This document shows, piece by piece, positions 27,974-41,272 of a stretch of DNA of 64,000 bases. Origin of the DNA: Streptomyces filamentosus (GTDB lineage Bacteria > Actinomycetota > Actinomycetes > Streptomycetales > Streptomycetaceae); contig NZ_BNBE01000001.1 of assembly GCF_014654895.1 (NCBI RefSeq), forward strand, positions 1,240,001 through 1,304,000, read 5' to 3'. Made by a program: the position numbers and the translations under genes. A model generated the notes under the pieces. It was not told the origin of the DNA. It searched no databases and worked only from the letters and a program-made list of their open reading frames with translations. Position 1 is the first letter of the stretch. Each line of letters opens with the position of its first letter.

Positions 27974-28093
27974 ACCCGCCCCCTTCGCCCGCGCGGCGCG
28001 CCGCGGGCCCGGTGGCGCTCCCCCGCGGAGACACCGGGCCGGCGGCGGCCGGGACGGGAACACGCCGTGGCTTCCCACGGCCACTCCCCCGTT

Positions 28094-28143
28094 TTGAGCG
28101 ATCGCTCAAGGAGGACGTTAACCGATGTTGAGCACTCGCTCAA
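28094..28143. promoter_or_regulatory. Pair of TetR-type operators
   Basis: TTGAGCGATCGCTCAA (28094-28109) is a perfect 16-bp palindrome. TTGAGCACTCGCTCAA (28128-28143) has the same 6-bp arms. They are 34 bp apart start to start, upstream of the TetR gene at 27973 and just beyond the terminator of the next operon. Confidence 0.75.
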
Positions 28144-28161
28144 AGCCCTCCGGCCAGCGAA

Positions 28162-28188
28162 AAGCCCCCGGCGGCGGACCGGGGGCTT
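28162..28188 (-). terminator. Terminator of the DUF3817/MTH1187 operon
   Basis: 10-bp perfect arms (AAGCCCCCGG) with a 7-nt loop, 17 bp past the MTH1187-type gene stop. Confidence 0.75.
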
Positions 28189-28204
28189 CGGGGGGCGCGG
28201 GGGC

Positions 28205-28498
28205 TCAGGCGCCCAGGTGGCGCTCGACCGTCTCGACCTTGGCGGTGAGGCCGTCGGTGACGCCGGGCCGGATGTCGGCCTTGAGGACGACGGAGACCCG
28301 CGGGGCGCGGGCCTCGACGGCGGCGACCGCCCGCTTCACGACGTCCATGACCTCGTCCCACTCCCCCTCGATGGACGTGAACATGGCGTCGGTGCGGTTC
28401 GGCAGCCCGGACTCCCGGACGACGCGGACGGCGTCGGCGACGTACTCGCCGACCTCCTCGCCGACGCCGAGCGGGGTGACGGAGAAGGCGACGATCAC
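28205..28498 (-). CDS. MTH1187/YkoF-like thiamine-binding-type protein
   Basis: 97 residues from GTG 28498, overlapping the DUF3817 stop by four bases. The sequence [19 protein letters not shown], then [20 protein letters not shown] and [12 protein letters not shown] matches the small ferredoxin-like MTH1187 family, which forms tetramers and can bind thiamine-like ligands. The biological role in Streptomyces is not established. Confidence 0.85.
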   Translation of the reverse strand: MIVAFSVTPLGVGEEVGEYVADAVRVVRESGLPNRTDAMFTSIEGEWDEVMDVVKRAVAAVEARAPRVSVVLKADIRPGVTDGLTAKVETVERHLGA

Positions 28499-28839
28499 GC
28501 GTTCACCGTGCCCTCGCGGCGGGCGCGGGAGGCGATGACGGCGGCCTCGGCCTCGCGACGCAGCTTGCGGTCGGCGTAGAAGCCGCCGAAGGGCACGACC
28601 GAGAGGAGGAAGTAGACGGCGGCGGTGCCGAAGCCCCACTTGGTGCGGTTCCAGGCGTCCAGCCAGAAGAGCACGTAGAGGACGAAAAGAAGGCCGTGGA
28701 CGGCGCCCATCACCGGGACCGCGTTGAAGTCCGTGGTCCGCTTGAGCACCGAGCAGACCAGCAGGAGCAGGAACGACACGGCCTCGGGCGCGGAGACGAG
28801 CCGGAGGCGGTGGAGCGAGGAAGCGGTCTTGAGGTCCAC
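28495..28839 (-). CDS. DUF3817 integral membrane protein
   Basis: 114 residues from GTG 28839. Three hydrophobic segments ([48 protein letters not shown]) and a basic tail match DUF3817, and it is a diverged paralogue of the gene at 18750. It is translationally coupled to the MTH1187-type gene and divergent from the AIM24 operon. Confidence 0.82.
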   Translation of the reverse strand: MDLKTASSLHRLRLVSAPEAVSFLLLLVCSVLKRTTDFNAVPVMGAVHGLLFVLYVLFWLDAWNRTKWGFGTAAVYFLLSVVPFGGFYADRKLRREAEAAVIASRARREGTVNA

Positions 28840-28887
28840 GGAGGGGTCACCTTCGTTCGAGCCGATGGGCGAGCCGCCCAGCGCGAT

Positions 28888-28929
28888 CTTGTGAACGGAT
28901 GCACAAGGGGGGCGGATCCATTGTGCACA
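28888..28929. promoter_or_regulatory. Inverted repeats between DUF3817 and AIM24 operons
   Basis: CTTGTG-N8-CACAAG (28888-28907) and the nearby palindrome TGTGCACA (28922-28929) share the TTGTG half-site. They lie in the 135-bp divergent promoter region and may be operators. Confidence 0.35.
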
Positions 28930-28974
28930 CCGACTTTGCTGTCTCTTTATCCGGGTCCCCGCTACCTTCGGGCC

Positions 28975-29613
28975 GTGGCTACGTTCCGACTCCAGGGCAG
29001 CAAGGTGCTCGCCGTGACGATGACCGGCGACGCCGTCAAGGCGAAGAACGGCTCGATGGTCGCCTACGACGGGCAGATGGCGTTCAAGAAGATGAGCGGC
29101 GGCGGGGAGGGCCTGCGCGGCATGGTCACCCGGCGGCTGACGGGTGAGCAGATGGAGGTGATGGAGGTCAGGGGGCAGGGGACCTGCTGGTTCGCCGACC
29201 GGGCCTCCGAGATCAACCTCGTGCGGCTGCACGGCGAGAAGCTGTGGGTGGAGGCGAGCAATCTGCTCTGCACCGACGCGGGGCTGCGCACCGGCACGAC
29301 CTTCACGGGACTGCGCGGCGGCGCGACCGGCAACGGCCTCTTCACCACCACGGTGGAGGGCACCGGGCAGGCGGCGATCATGTCGGACGGCCCGGCGACG
29401 GTGCTCCGGGTGACCCCGCAGTACCCGCTGTCGGTCGACCCGGGGGCGTACGTCGCCCACCAGGGGAACCTCCAGCAGCACTTCCAGTCGGGTGTGACCT
29501 TCCGCACCCTGCTCGGCGAGGGCGGCGGCGAGGCGTTCCAGATCCGTTTCGAAGGTGACGGACTCGTCTACGTCCAGCCCAGCGAGCGGAACACGATCGG
29601 AGGCGACGTCTGA
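28975..29613 (+). CDS. AIM24 family protein, first of three
   Basis: 212 residues from GTG 28975. The whole chain is the AIM24 beta-sandwich domain (FRLQGSKVLAVTM, NGSMVAYDGQMAFKKMSGGG, WVEASNLLCTD, GLFTTTVEGTG). These bacterial proteins are homologous to yeast mitochondrial Aim24 and are often linked to tellurite-type stress domains or membrane association; the biochemical role is unknown. TACCTT at 28963-28968 could give a leaderless message. The next gene overlaps by one base. Confidence 0.85.
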   Translation: MATFRLQGSKVLAVTMTGDAVKAKNGSMVAYDGQMAFKKMSGGGEGLRGMVTRRLTGEQMEVMEVRGQGTCWFADRASEINLVRLHGEKLWVEASNLLCTDAGLRTGTTFTGLRGGATGNGLFTTTVEGTGQAAIMSDGPATVLRVTPQYPLSVDPGAYVAHQGNLQQHFQSGVTFRTLLGEGGGEAFQIRFEGDGLVYVQPSERNTIGGDV

Positions 29614-30263
29614 TGCCCTTCCGCGAGGTGAACTCGAAGATGGTCGAGGCGACCGTCGTCCCGGGGCAGCGGCTCTTCAGCCAGCGCGGCGCGATGCTCG
29701 CGTACCGGGGGGACGTCACGTTCACGCCGAACATGGCGGGCGGCCAGGGCGGCCTGGCGTCGATGATCGGCCGCCGGGTGGCCGGCGAGGCGACGCCGCT
29801 GATGACGGTGGAGGGCAGCGGCACGGTGATGTTCGGGCACGGCGGCCACCACATCCAGGTGATCGCGCTGACCGGGGACACCCTCTACGTGGAGGCGGAC
29901 CGGCTGCTCGCCTTCGACGGGACCCTGGAGCAGGGCACGATGTTCATGGGCTCGCAGGGCGGCGTGATGGGCCTGGTGCGCGGGCAGGTGACCGGCCAGG
30001 GCCTCTTCACGACGACCCTGAAGGGGCACGGTTCGGTGGCGGTGATGGCGCACGGCGGGGTGATCGAGCTGCCGATCGCGCCGGGCCGTCCGGTGCACGT
30101 CGACCCGCAGGCGTACGTGGCCCACCACGGCGACGTGCGCAACAAGCTCTCGACGGCGCTGGGCTGGCGGGACATGGTGGGCCGCGGTTCGGGCGAGGCG
30201 TTCCAGCTGGAGCTGAGCGGCAGCGGCGCGGTGTACGTCCAGGCGTCGGAGGAGAAGCTGTGA
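29613..30263 (+). CDS. AIM24 family protein, second of three
   Basis: 216 residues; the ATG overlaps the previous stop (TGATG). Key stretches are QRLFSQRGAMLAYRGDVTF, YVEADRLLAFDGTLEQGTMF, GLFTTTLKGHGSVAV and VDPQAYVAHHG. Gly-rich turns align with the first copy, so the pair arose by tandem duplication. No signal peptide is visible; a cytoplasmic or membrane-peripheral location is likely. Confidence 0.85.
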   Translation: MPFREVNSKMVEATVVPGQRLFSQRGAMLAYRGDVTFTPNMAGGQGGLASMIGRRVAGEATPLMTVEGSGTVMFGHGGHHIQVIALTGDTLYVEADRLLAFDGTLEQGTMFMGSQGGVMGLVRGQVTGQGLFTTTLKGHGSVAVMAHGGVIELPIAPGRPVHVDPQAYVAHHGDVRNKLSTALGWRDMVGRGSGEAFQLELSGSGAVYVQASEEKL

Positions 30264-31042
30264 GCACCCCTGTCATCCACGATCCGCACACCCTGCCCTC
30301 GGACGACAACGTCAACGCGTACACCTTCTGCGTCGAGCTGAAGGGCGCCCCCTGGTTCCTCCAGAAGGGGAAGATGATCGCCTACTACGGGCGGATCGAG
30401 TTCAACGGGATCGGGCACGGCCGGCTGGACCGGCTGGTGCGGACCGCCTTCCACTCGCCGCTGCACGCGAGCGACTGGGTGGTGGCGGAGGGCTCGGGCA
30501 AGATGCTGCTCGCGGACCGGGCCTTCGACGTGAACTCGTACGACCTGGACGAGGGCAATCTGACGATCCGGTCGGGGAACCTGCTGGCCTACCAGCCGAC
30601 GCTGGCGCTGAAGCAGTCGATCGTGCCGGGGTTCGTGACGCTGATCGGCACGGGCAAGTTCGTGGCGGCGTCGAACGGTCCGGTGGTGTTCATGGAGCCG
30701 CCGCTGCGGGTGGACCCGCAGGCGCTGGTGGGCTGGGCGGACTGCCCCTCGCCCTGTCACCATTACGACCACGCGTACCTGACGGGCGTGATGGGCGGGG
30801 TGCGGGCCCTGACGGGCATCGGGGGCTCCTCGGGCGAGGAGCACCAGTTCGAGTTCGTGGGGGCGGGTACGGTACTGCTCCAGTCGACGGAGCTGCTGAT
30901 GGCCGAGCGGAACATCGGCGGGCCGCCGGCCCAGGCCGGGGTGCCGGGCGGGCAGCCGCACGGTTCCGGCCAGGCGGTGCAGGGTGCGGTGCCGCGCCTT
31001 CCCGGCCAGCTCGGTGACCTCCAGAGGCGCTTCGGTCTGTGA
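30260..31042 (+). CDS. AIM24 family protein, third of three
   Basis: 260 residues from GTG 30260, overlapping the second copy by four bases. It is the most diverged paralogue: extra N-terminal residues, an insertion with CPSPCHHYDHAYL, and a Gly/Pro/Gln-rich C-terminal tail of about 35 residues. The core still shows LQKGKMIAYYGRIEF and VDPQALVGWADC. The operon suggests the three proteins form a hetero-oligomer, an inference from coupling alone. Confidence 0.83.
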   Translation: MSTPVIHDPHTLPSDDNVNAYTFCVELKGAPWFLQKGKMIAYYGRIEFNGIGHGRLDRLVRTAFHSPLHASDWVVAEGSGKMLLADRAFDVNSYDLDEGNLTIRSGNLLAYQPTLALKQSIVPGFVTLIGTGKFVAASNGPVVFMEPPLRVDPQALVGWADCPSPCHHYDHAYLTGVMGGVRALTGIGGSSGEEHQFEFVGAGTVLLQSTELLMAERNIGGPPAQAGVPGGQPHGSGQAVQGAVPRLPGQLGDLQRRFGL

Positions 31043-31072
31043 GCGGTAGTCTGCGGAGCGTGACGCTTCGAA

Positions 31073-31095
31073 CGGCCGCGCGGGGACCGCGGCCG
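31073..31095 (+). terminator. Possible terminator of the AIM24 operon
   Basis: CGGCCGC and its complement around a 9-nt loop, 30 bp past the third AIM24 stop and upstream of the MarR promoter. Confidence 0.45.
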
Positions 31096-31128
31096 GTCCG
31101 GCGGGTGCCGCGCGTCACCTTCCAGATT

Positions 31129-31158
31129 TCGTCAAGTATTCAACTTCTTAGGTAGAAT
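31129..31158 (+). promoter_or_regulatory. Promoter of the MarR gene with internal operator
   Basis: TCGTCA (31129-31134) and TAGAAT (31153-31158) are 18 bp apart, and TAGAAT is seven bases before the ATG, so the message should be leaderless. AAGT-ATTCA-ACTT (31134-31146) is an inverted repeat in the spacer, a usual position for a MarR autoregulatory site. Confidence 0.5.
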
Positions 31159-31165
31159 CCACATC

Positions 31166-31642
31166 ATGGAGACCGAGACGGCCACCCCCTGGCTCACCGA
31201 CGCCGAGCAGTGCGCCTGGCGCACCTTCCTCGACGTCCAGAGAATGCTGACGCACCAGCTGGAGCGCGACCTCCAGCCCTTCGGCCTGACGATGAACGAC
31301 TACGAGATCCTGGTCAACCTCTCGGAGTCCGCCGAGCGCAGGCTGCGCATGAGCGACCTCGCGGCCGCCACCCTCCAGTCCAAGAGCCGCCTGTCGCACC
31401 AGATCACCCGGATGGAGAACGCGGGCCTGGTCGAGCGGATGAACTGCGAGTCCGACCGGCGCGGCCTCTACGCCGTCCTCACCGACCGCGGCATGGAGAC
31501 CATGCGCAAGGTCGCCCCGCACCACGTGGAGTCGGTCCGCGACCACTTCATCGACCGGCTCACCCCGGAGGCGCTGGGCGACCTCCACGAGTCGCTGAAG
31601 CCGGTCGCCGAGCAGCTGCGCGGCAAGCGCGGCAAGCCGTGA
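31166..31642 (+). CDS. MarR-family regulator
   Basis: 158 residues from ATG 31166. The winged helix is RRLRMSDLAAATLQSKSRLS, then HQITRMENAGLVERMNCESD. No ribosome site precedes the ATG and the -10 is too close for a leader. It converges on meaB with a strong terminator between them. Target and ligand are unknown; the inverted repeat in its own promoter suggests autorepression. Confidence 0.9.
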   Translation: METETATPWLTDAEQCAWRTFLDVQRMLTHQLERDLQPFGLTMNDYEILVNLSESAERRLRMSDLAAATLQSKSRLSHQITRMENAGLVERMNCESDRRGLYAVLTDRGMETMRKVAPHHVESVRDHFIDRLTPEALGDLHESLKPVAEQLRGKRGKP

Positions 31643-31652
31643 CCTGACGGAT

Positions 31653-31699
31653 GTGACGAGAGGGGCCTCCCCGCCCGGCGGGGAGGCCCCTCTCGTCAC
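31653..31699. terminator. Strong bidirectional terminator
   Basis: 21-bp perfect stem with a 5-nt loop (CCCGG), lying 8-11 bp from the stops of the convergent MarR and meaB genes. Confidence 0.92.
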
Positions 31700-31707
31700 G
31701 TACCGGG

Positions 31708-32664
31708 TCAGTTGCCGGTCAGGCTCGCCAGGAGCTCGTCGGAGGCCGCGTACGGGTCGAGGGCGCCGCCCGCGATCCGCTCGGCCAGCGCGTCGAGCCG
31801 CCGGTCCCCGTGCAGGTCGCCGATCCGCTCGCGCAGCGCCGTGATGGTGATGGTCTCCACCTCGCGGGCCGCCCGGGCCTTCCGGCGCTCCGCCAGGACC
31901 CCGTGCTCCTCCATCCAGGCCCGGTGCTTCTCCAGGGCCTCCACGACCTCGTCCACGCCCTCGCCGCGCGCCGCGACCGTCTTCACGATCGGCGGCCGCC
32001 AGTCGCCCGGACCGCGGGCCTCGCCGAGGCCCAACATGTGGTTGAGCTCACGGGCGGTGGCGTCGGCGCCGTCCCGGTCGGCCTTGTTGACCACGTACAC
32101 GTCGCCGATCTCCAGGATGCCCGCCTTCGCGGCCTGGATCCCGTCGCCCATGCCCGGGGCGAGCAGCACCACCGAGGTGTCGGCCTGCCCGGCGATCTCC
32201 ACCTCGGACTGGCCGACGCCGACGGTCTCCACCAGGACCACGTCGCAGCCGGCCGCGTCGAGGACCCGGATGGCCTGCGGGGCGGACCAGGCGAGGCCGC
32301 CCAGGTGGCCGCGGGTGGCCATCGAGCGGATGTAGACGCCGGGGTCGGAGGCGTGCTCCGACATGCGCACCCGGTCGCCGAGGAGCGCGCCGCCGCTGAA
32401 CGGCGAGGACGGGTCGACGGCGAGCACGCCGACCCGCTTGCCGGCCCTGCGGTACGCGGTCACCAGCGCCGAGGTCGACGTGGACTTGCCGACGCCGGGC
32501 GAGCCGGTCAGGCCCACCACGTAGGCGTTGCCGGTCAACGGGGCCAGCGCCGCCATCACCTCGCGCAGCTGCGGGGACGCCCCCTCCACGAGCGAGATCA
32601 GCCGGGCCACGGCCCGCGGCCTGCCCTCCCGTGCCTGGGCGACCAGTGCGGGGACGTCCACCAT
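31708..32664 (-). CDS. meaB: Methylmalonyl-CoA mutase-associated GTPase MeaB
   Basis: 318 residues from ATG 32664, with AGGAGA upstream. It is a G3E-type GTPase chaperone that loads and protects adenosylcobalamin in methylmalonyl-CoA or isobutyryl-CoA mutase. Motifs are Walker A GLTGSPGVGKST (51-62), VDPSSPFSGGALLGDRVRM, the switch region ETVGVGQSE and NKAD for guanine recognition. It follows a thiolase gene by 26 bp and lies beside methylmalonyl-CoA epimerase, so the block handles propionate-type acyl-CoA metabolism; icmA at 16978 is another possible client. Confidence 0.95.
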   Translation of the reverse strand: MVDVPALVAQAREGRPRAVARLISLVEGASPQLREVMAALAPLTGNAYVVGLTGSPGVGKSTSTSALVTAYRRAGKRVGVLAVDPSSPFSGGALLGDRVRMSEHASDPGVYIRSMATRGHLGGLAWSAPQAIRVLDAAGCDVVLVETVGVGQSEVEIAGQADTSVVLLAPGMGDGIQAAKAGILEIGDVYVVNKADRDGADATARELNHMLGLGEARGPGDWRPPIVKTVAARGEGVDEVVEALEKHRAWMEEHGVLAERRKARAAREVETITITALRERIGDLHGDRRLDALAERIAGGALDPYAASDELLASLTGN

Positions 32665-32690
32665 GCTGCGTTCTCCTGTCAGAGGTGCTC

Positions 32691-33893
32691 TTACTTGCCG
32701 GTGACCTTGATGATCAGGGCGTCGCCCTGACCGCCGCCGCCGCACAGCGCGGCCGCGCCGACGCCGCCGCCGCGCCGCTTCAGCTCCAGCGCGAGGTGGA
32801 GCACCACGCGGGCGCCGGACATGCCGATCGGGTGGCCGAGCGCGATGGCGCCGCCGTTGACGTTCACCTTTTCCGGGGACACGCCGAGGTCCTTCATGGA
32901 CTGTACGGCGACCGCCGCGAAGGCCTCGTTGATCTCGATCAGGTCGAGGTCGCCGACGGTCAGGCCCTCCTTCTCCAGGGCGTGGCGGATGGCGTTCGAC
33001 GGCTGCGACTGGAGGGAGTTGTCCGGGCCGGCCACGTTGCCGTGGGCGCCGATCTCGGCGATCCACTCCAGGCCCAGCTCCTGGGCCTTGGCCTTGCTCA
33101 TCACGACCACGGCGGCGGCGCCGTCGGAGATCTGCGAGGAGGTGCCGGCGGTGATCGTGCCGTCCTTGGCGAAGGCCGGGCGGAGCTTGCCGAGGGACTC
33201 GACGGTGGTCTCGGCGCGGACGCCCTCGTCCTTGGCGAAGATCACCGGGTCGCCCTTGCGCTGCGGGATCTCGACCGGGGTGATCTCGGCCTCGAAGACG
33301 CCGTTCTTCTGGGCGGCGGCGGCGCGCTGGTGCGACAGGGCGGCGATCTCGTCCTGGGAGGCGCGGTCGATGCCCAGGCGGGTGTTGTGCTTCTCGGTGG
33401 ACTCGCCCATCGCGATGTTCTCGAAGGCGTCGGTCAGGCCGTCGTGCGCCATCGCGTCGAGCATCTCGATCGCGCCGTACTTGTAGCCCTCGCGGGACTT
33501 CGGCAGCAGGTGCGGGGCGTTGGTCATCGACTCCTGGCCGCCGGCGACGACGACGTCGAACTCGCCGGCGCGGATCAGCTGGTCGGCGAGCGCGATGGCG
33601 TCCAGGCCCGACAGGCACACCTTGTTGATGGTGAGGGCGGGGACGTTCATCGGGATGCCGGCCTTGACGGCGGCCTGGCGGGCGGGGATCTGCCCGGCGC
33701 CCGCCTGGAGCACCTGGCCCATGATCACGTACTGCACCTGGTCGCCGCCGATGCCGGCCCGGTCCAGGGCGGCCTTGATGGCGAAGCCGCCGAGGTCCGC
33801 GCCGGAGAAGGACTTGAGCGAGCCGAGCAGGCGACCCATGGGCGTGCGGGCGCCCGCGACGATCACTGAGGTGGTACCGGTCGTTCCAGACAT
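32691..33893 (-). CDS. Acetyl-CoA C-acetyltransferase (thiolase)
   Basis: 400 residues from ATG 33893, with AAGGGG upstream. It condenses two acetyl-CoA to acetoacetyl-CoA or cleaves 3-ketoacyl-CoA. The nucleophile is C93 ([11 protein letters not shown]), and the C-terminal His and Cys are in [18 protein letters not shown] and CGGGGQGDA. meaB follows by 26 bp. It pairs functionally with the 3-hydroxybutyryl-CoA dehydrogenase at 50664 in building butyryl-CoA precursors. Confidence 0.94.
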   Translation of the reverse strand: MSGTTGTTSVIVAGARTPMGRLLGSLKSFSGADLGGFAIKAALDRAGIGGDQVQYVIMGQVLQAGAGQIPARQAAVKAGIPMNVPALTINKVCLSGLDAIALADQLIRAGEFDVVVAGGQESMTNAPHLLPKSREGYKYGAIEMLDAMAHDGLTDAFENIAMGESTEKHNTRLGIDRASQDEIAALSHQRAAAAQKNGVFEAEITPVEIPQRKGDPVIFAKDEGVRAETTVESLGKLRPAFAKDGTITAGTSSQISDGAAAVVVMSKAKAQELGLEWIAEIGAHGNVAGPDNSLQSQPSNAIRHALEKEGLTVGDLDLIEINEAFAAVAVQSMKDLGVSPEKVNVNGGAIALGHPIGMSGARVVLHLALELKRRGGGVGAAALCGGGGQGDALIIKVTGK

Positions 33894-34030
33894 GAGGCAC
33901 GGCCCCTTGGGATGAGGAGTGAACGAGGGTTTACCGCCAATGTACTGAGGGGTGCGGCGCGAGGTCACCGGCCCGCCGGTGTGACGGCGCGCACGTTGCG
34001 TAACCATCCCGGCGGGGGTGCACTGGAGCC

Positions 34031-34483
34031 ATGCTGACGCGTATCGACCACATCGGGATCGCCTGCTTCGACCTGGACAGGACCGTCGAGTTCTACCGTG
34101 CCACGTACGGCTTCGAGGTCTACCACTCCGAGGTCAACGAGGAGCAGGGCGTCCGCGAGGCCATGCTGAGGATCAACGCCACGGACGACGGCGGCGCCTC
34201 CTACCTCCAGCTCCTGGAGCCCACCCGCGAGGACTCCGCGGTCGGCAAGTGGCTGGCCAAGAACGGCGAGGGCGTCCACCACATCGCCTTCGGCACCGCC
34301 GACGTCGACGGGGACGCCGAGGCCATCCGCGGCAAGGGCGTCCGGGTGCTCTACGACGAGCCCAGGACCGGCTCCATGGGCTCCCGGATCACCTTCCTCC
34401 ACCCCAAGGACTGCCACGGCGTGCTGACCGAACTCGTCACCTCGGCACCGCCTTCCGCCGACCGCTCCTCAGTGGAGCACTGA
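34031..34483 (+). CDS. mce: Methylmalonyl-CoA epimerase
   Basis: 150 residues from ATG 34031, with GGAG upstream. It is a VOC-fold metalloenzyme that interconverts the 2R and 2S forms of methylmalonyl-CoA. Metal-ligand motifs are [12 protein letters not shown] (His), LQLLEP (Gln/Glu), [10 protein letters not shown] (His) and [13 protein letters not shown] (Glu). It is divergent from the thiolase-meaB operon, consistent with a shared acyl-CoA role. Its last codons overlap the likely scy promoter. Confidence 0.94.
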   Translation: MLTRIDHIGIACFDLDRTVEFYRATYGFEVYHSEVNEEQGVREAMLRINATDDGGASYLQLLEPTREDSAVGKWLAKNGEGVHHIAFGTADVDGDAEAIRGKGVRVLYDEPRTGSMGSRITFLHPKDCHGVLTELVTSAPPSADRSSVEH

Positions 34484-34509
34484 CCTCCGTATTCCCGGCC
34501 CGGTAGAGT
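34480..34509 (+). promoter_or_regulatory. Candidate scy promoter
   Basis: CTGACC (34480-34485) and TAGAGT (34504-34509) with an 18-bp spacer. This implies a leader of about 180 nt before scy. Confidence 0.4.
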
Positions 34510-34696
34510 GGGCGGCTCCGGGCCGGGGCCGGTCGGGGCCGCTTCGCGCGGCGTCGTAGTCGGGTTGTCGGGGTCGTCCGATCTGCCACGATTCCCGGGG
34601 GGCCGTTCTGTCCGGTGAACGGTGCTCGTCGGAACGTGTGCGACCAGGGTTGGGGTCTCTCCTGCTCGCAGAGCTCGGGGAAGGATGGACCGCGCA

Positions 34697-39130
<4,434 letters not shown>

Positions 39131-39244
39131 CCACTCAAAAGGCTGGACATTCTCCAGATCAAACGGGCATACGCTCGATGACACGCCGCTCCGGCCCCTA
39201 GGATTCCCTCTAACACCTCACCGGTCTCATTCGACAGGAACCCC

Positions 39245-40180
39245 ATGAGCGACACTTCCTCCCCCTTCGGCTTCGAGCTCGTGCGGCGTGGTTACGACCG
39301 CGGTCAGGTGGACGACCGCATTACCAAGCTCGTCGCCGACCGTGACAGCGCACTGGGCCGCATCACCTCCCTGGAGAAGCGCATCGAGGAACTCCACCTC
39401 GAAACGCAGAACGCCCAGGCGCAGGTGAGCGACGCGGAGCCGTCGTACGCCGGTCTCGGCGCGCGCGTCGAGAAGATCCTCCGTCTCGCCGAGGAGGAGG
39501 CGAAGGACCTGCGCGAGGAGGCCCGTCGCGCCGCCGAGCAGCACCGCGAGCTGGCCGAGTCGGCCGCCCAGCAGGTGCGCAACGACGCGGAGTCCTTCGC
39601 GGCCGAGCGCAAGGCGAAGGCCGAGGACGAGGGCGTCCGGATCGTCGAGAAGGCGCAGGGCGAGGCGAACTCGCTGCGCGCCGAGGCGCAGAAGGACGCG
39701 CAGTCGAAGCGGGAGGAGGCGGACGCCCTCTTCGAGGAGACCCGCGCCAAGGCCGCCCAGGCCGCCGCGGACTTCGAGACCAACCTGGCCAAGCGCCGCG
39801 AGCAGTCCGAGCGCGACCTGGCCTCCCGTCAGGCCAAGGCCGAGAAGCGCCTCGCCGAGATCGAGCACCGCGCCGAGCAGCTCCGCCTGGAGGCCGAGAA
39901 GCTCCGCACGGATGCCGAGCGCCGGGCCCGCCAGACGGTGGAGACCGCGCAGCGCCAGGCCGAGGACATCGTGGCCGACGCGAACGCCAAGGCCGACCGG
40001 ATCCGTTCGGAATCGGAGCGCGAGCTGGCGGCGCTGACGAACCGCCGCGACTCGATCAACGCGCAGCTGACCAACGTCCGCGAGATGCTGGCGACGCTGA
40101 CCGGTGCCGCGGTGGCCGCGGCCGGCTCCCCGCTGGACGAGGACCGCTCCGCCGGTGTCCCGGCCCAGCAGACCCGGTAA
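39245..40180 (+). CDS. filP: FilP, intermediate-filament-like protein
   Basis: 311 residues from ATG 39245, with AGGAA upstream. A short head (MSDTSSPFGFELVRRGYDRGQ, DivIVA-like) is followed by a continuous coiled coil (about 20-285) and a Pro/Gln tail. FilP forms cytoplasmic filaments behind the hyphal tip, adds stiffness, and interacts with Scy and DivIVA. The length matches the S. coelicolor protein (about 310). The adjacent scy gene and shared repeat character support the call. Older labels call it a cellulose-binding protein. Confidence 0.95.
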   Translation: MSDTSSPFGFELVRRGYDRGQVDDRITKLVADRDSALGRITSLEKRIEELHLETQNAQAQVSDAEPSYAGLGARVEKILRLAEEEAKDLREEARRAAEQHRELAESAAQQVRNDAESFAAERKAKAEDEGVRIVEKAQGEANSLRAEAQKDAQSKREEADALFEETRAKAAQAAADFETNLAKRREQSERDLASRQAKAEKRLAEIEHRAEQLRLEAEKLRTDAERRARQTVETAQRQAEDIVADANAKADRIRSESERELAALTNRRDSINAQLTNVREMLATLTGAAVAAAGSPLDEDRSAGVPAQQTR

Positions 40181-40208
40181 GGCCCCGGCCTTCCGGAGCG
40201 ACCCCGTG

Positions 40209-40242
40209 GAAGCCCCCCGTCACTCCGGTGGCGGGGGGTTTC
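40209..40242 (+). terminator. filP terminator
   Basis: 15-bp stem with G-T wobbles, loop TCCG, 28 bp after the filP stop and ending in GTTTC. Confidence 0.8.
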
Positions 40243-40264
40243 GCGCGCCCTTAGCTTGGTGTGC

Positions 40265-41269
40265 ATGATCGAGCTTGACGGGCTGACGAAGCGGTACGGG
40301 ACGAAGACGGCGGTCGATCATCTCTCCTTCCGGGTGCGGCCGGGCATGATCACCGGCTTCCTGGGCCCCAACGGGGCCGGGAAGTCGACCACGATGCGGA
40401 TGATGCTCGATCTGGACAACCCGACGAGCGGGACCGTGCGGATCGACGGCCGGCACTACCGCGAGCTGGACGAGCCGCTGAAGTACATCGGGGCGCTGCT
40501 CGACGCGAAGGCGATGCACGGGGGCCGGTCGGCGTACAACAACCTGCTGTGTCTGGCGCAGTCGAACCGGATCCCCCGGCAGCGGGTGGACGAGGTGCTG
40601 GACCTGGTGGGTCTGACGGCGGTGGCGCGGAAGAAGTCGAAGGGTTTCTCGCTGGGCATGGGGCAGCGGCTCGGCATCGCGTCGGCGCTGCTGGGGGACC
40701 CCGAGATCCTGATGTTCGACGAACCCGTCAATGGTCTGGACCCCGAGGGAATTCACTGGATCCGCAATCTGATGAAGTCGCTGGCGGCGGAAGGCCGGAC
40801 GATCTTCGTCTCCAGTCATCTGATGAGTGAAATGGCGCTGACGGCAGATCATCTGATCGTCATCGGGCAGGGAAAGCTGCTGGCCGACACGTCGATGGCC
40901 GATTTCATCCAGCAGAATTCCCGGAGTTTCGTCCGGCTGCGTTCTCCGCAGCAGGAACGGCTGCGGGACGTGCTGCACGGCGCCGGGTTCGTGGTGGTCG
41001 AGGCGGGCAACGGGACGCTGGAGGTCGACGGGGCCACGACCGAGCGGCTGGGCGAGCTGGCGGCGGAGCACCAGCTGACGCTGCACGAGCTGAGCGCCCA
41101 GCGCGCCTCCCTGGAGGAGGCGTTCATGCAGATGACGGCGGGTGCGGTGGAGTACCACGCGCACGGCACCGATGTGCACGGCGGCGGCCCCGCCGCCCCG
41201 TCCGGGCCCGTGTGGGGCGCGGACTCCGGCTGGGGCCCGCGGGCCGGCTCGACGACCGAGGGGGTCTGA
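40265..41269 (+). CDS. ABC transporter ATP-binding protein
   Basis: 334 residues from ATG 40265. ABC signatures are FLGPNGAGKST (Walker A), SLGMGQRLGIASALL (signature), LMFDEPVNGLDPEG (Walker B) and VSSHLMSEM (switch His). The C-terminus (about 215-334) is an accessory domain with a Gly/Pro tail. TAGCTT at 40252-40257 is seven bases before the ATG, so the message may be leaderless. The permease gene follows by 3 bp. It is of the drug/bacitracin-exporter type; the substrate is unknown. Confidence 0.9.
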   Translation: MIELDGLTKRYGTKTAVDHLSFRVRPGMITGFLGPNGAGKSTTMRMMLDLDNPTSGTVRIDGRHYRELDEPLKYIGALLDAKAMHGGRSAYNNLLCLAQSNRIPRQRVDEVLDLVGLTAVARKKSKGFSLGMGQRLGIASALLGDPEILMFDEPVNGLDPEGIHWIRNLMKSLAAEGRTIFVSSHLMSEMALTADHLIVIGQGKLLADTSMADFIQQNSRSFVRLRSPQQERLRDVLHGAGFVVVEAGNGTLEVDGATTERLGELAAEHQLTLHELSAQRASLEEAFMQMTAGAVEYHAHGTDVHGGGPAAPSGPVWGADSGWGPRAGSTTEGV

Positions 41270-41272
41270 TCC

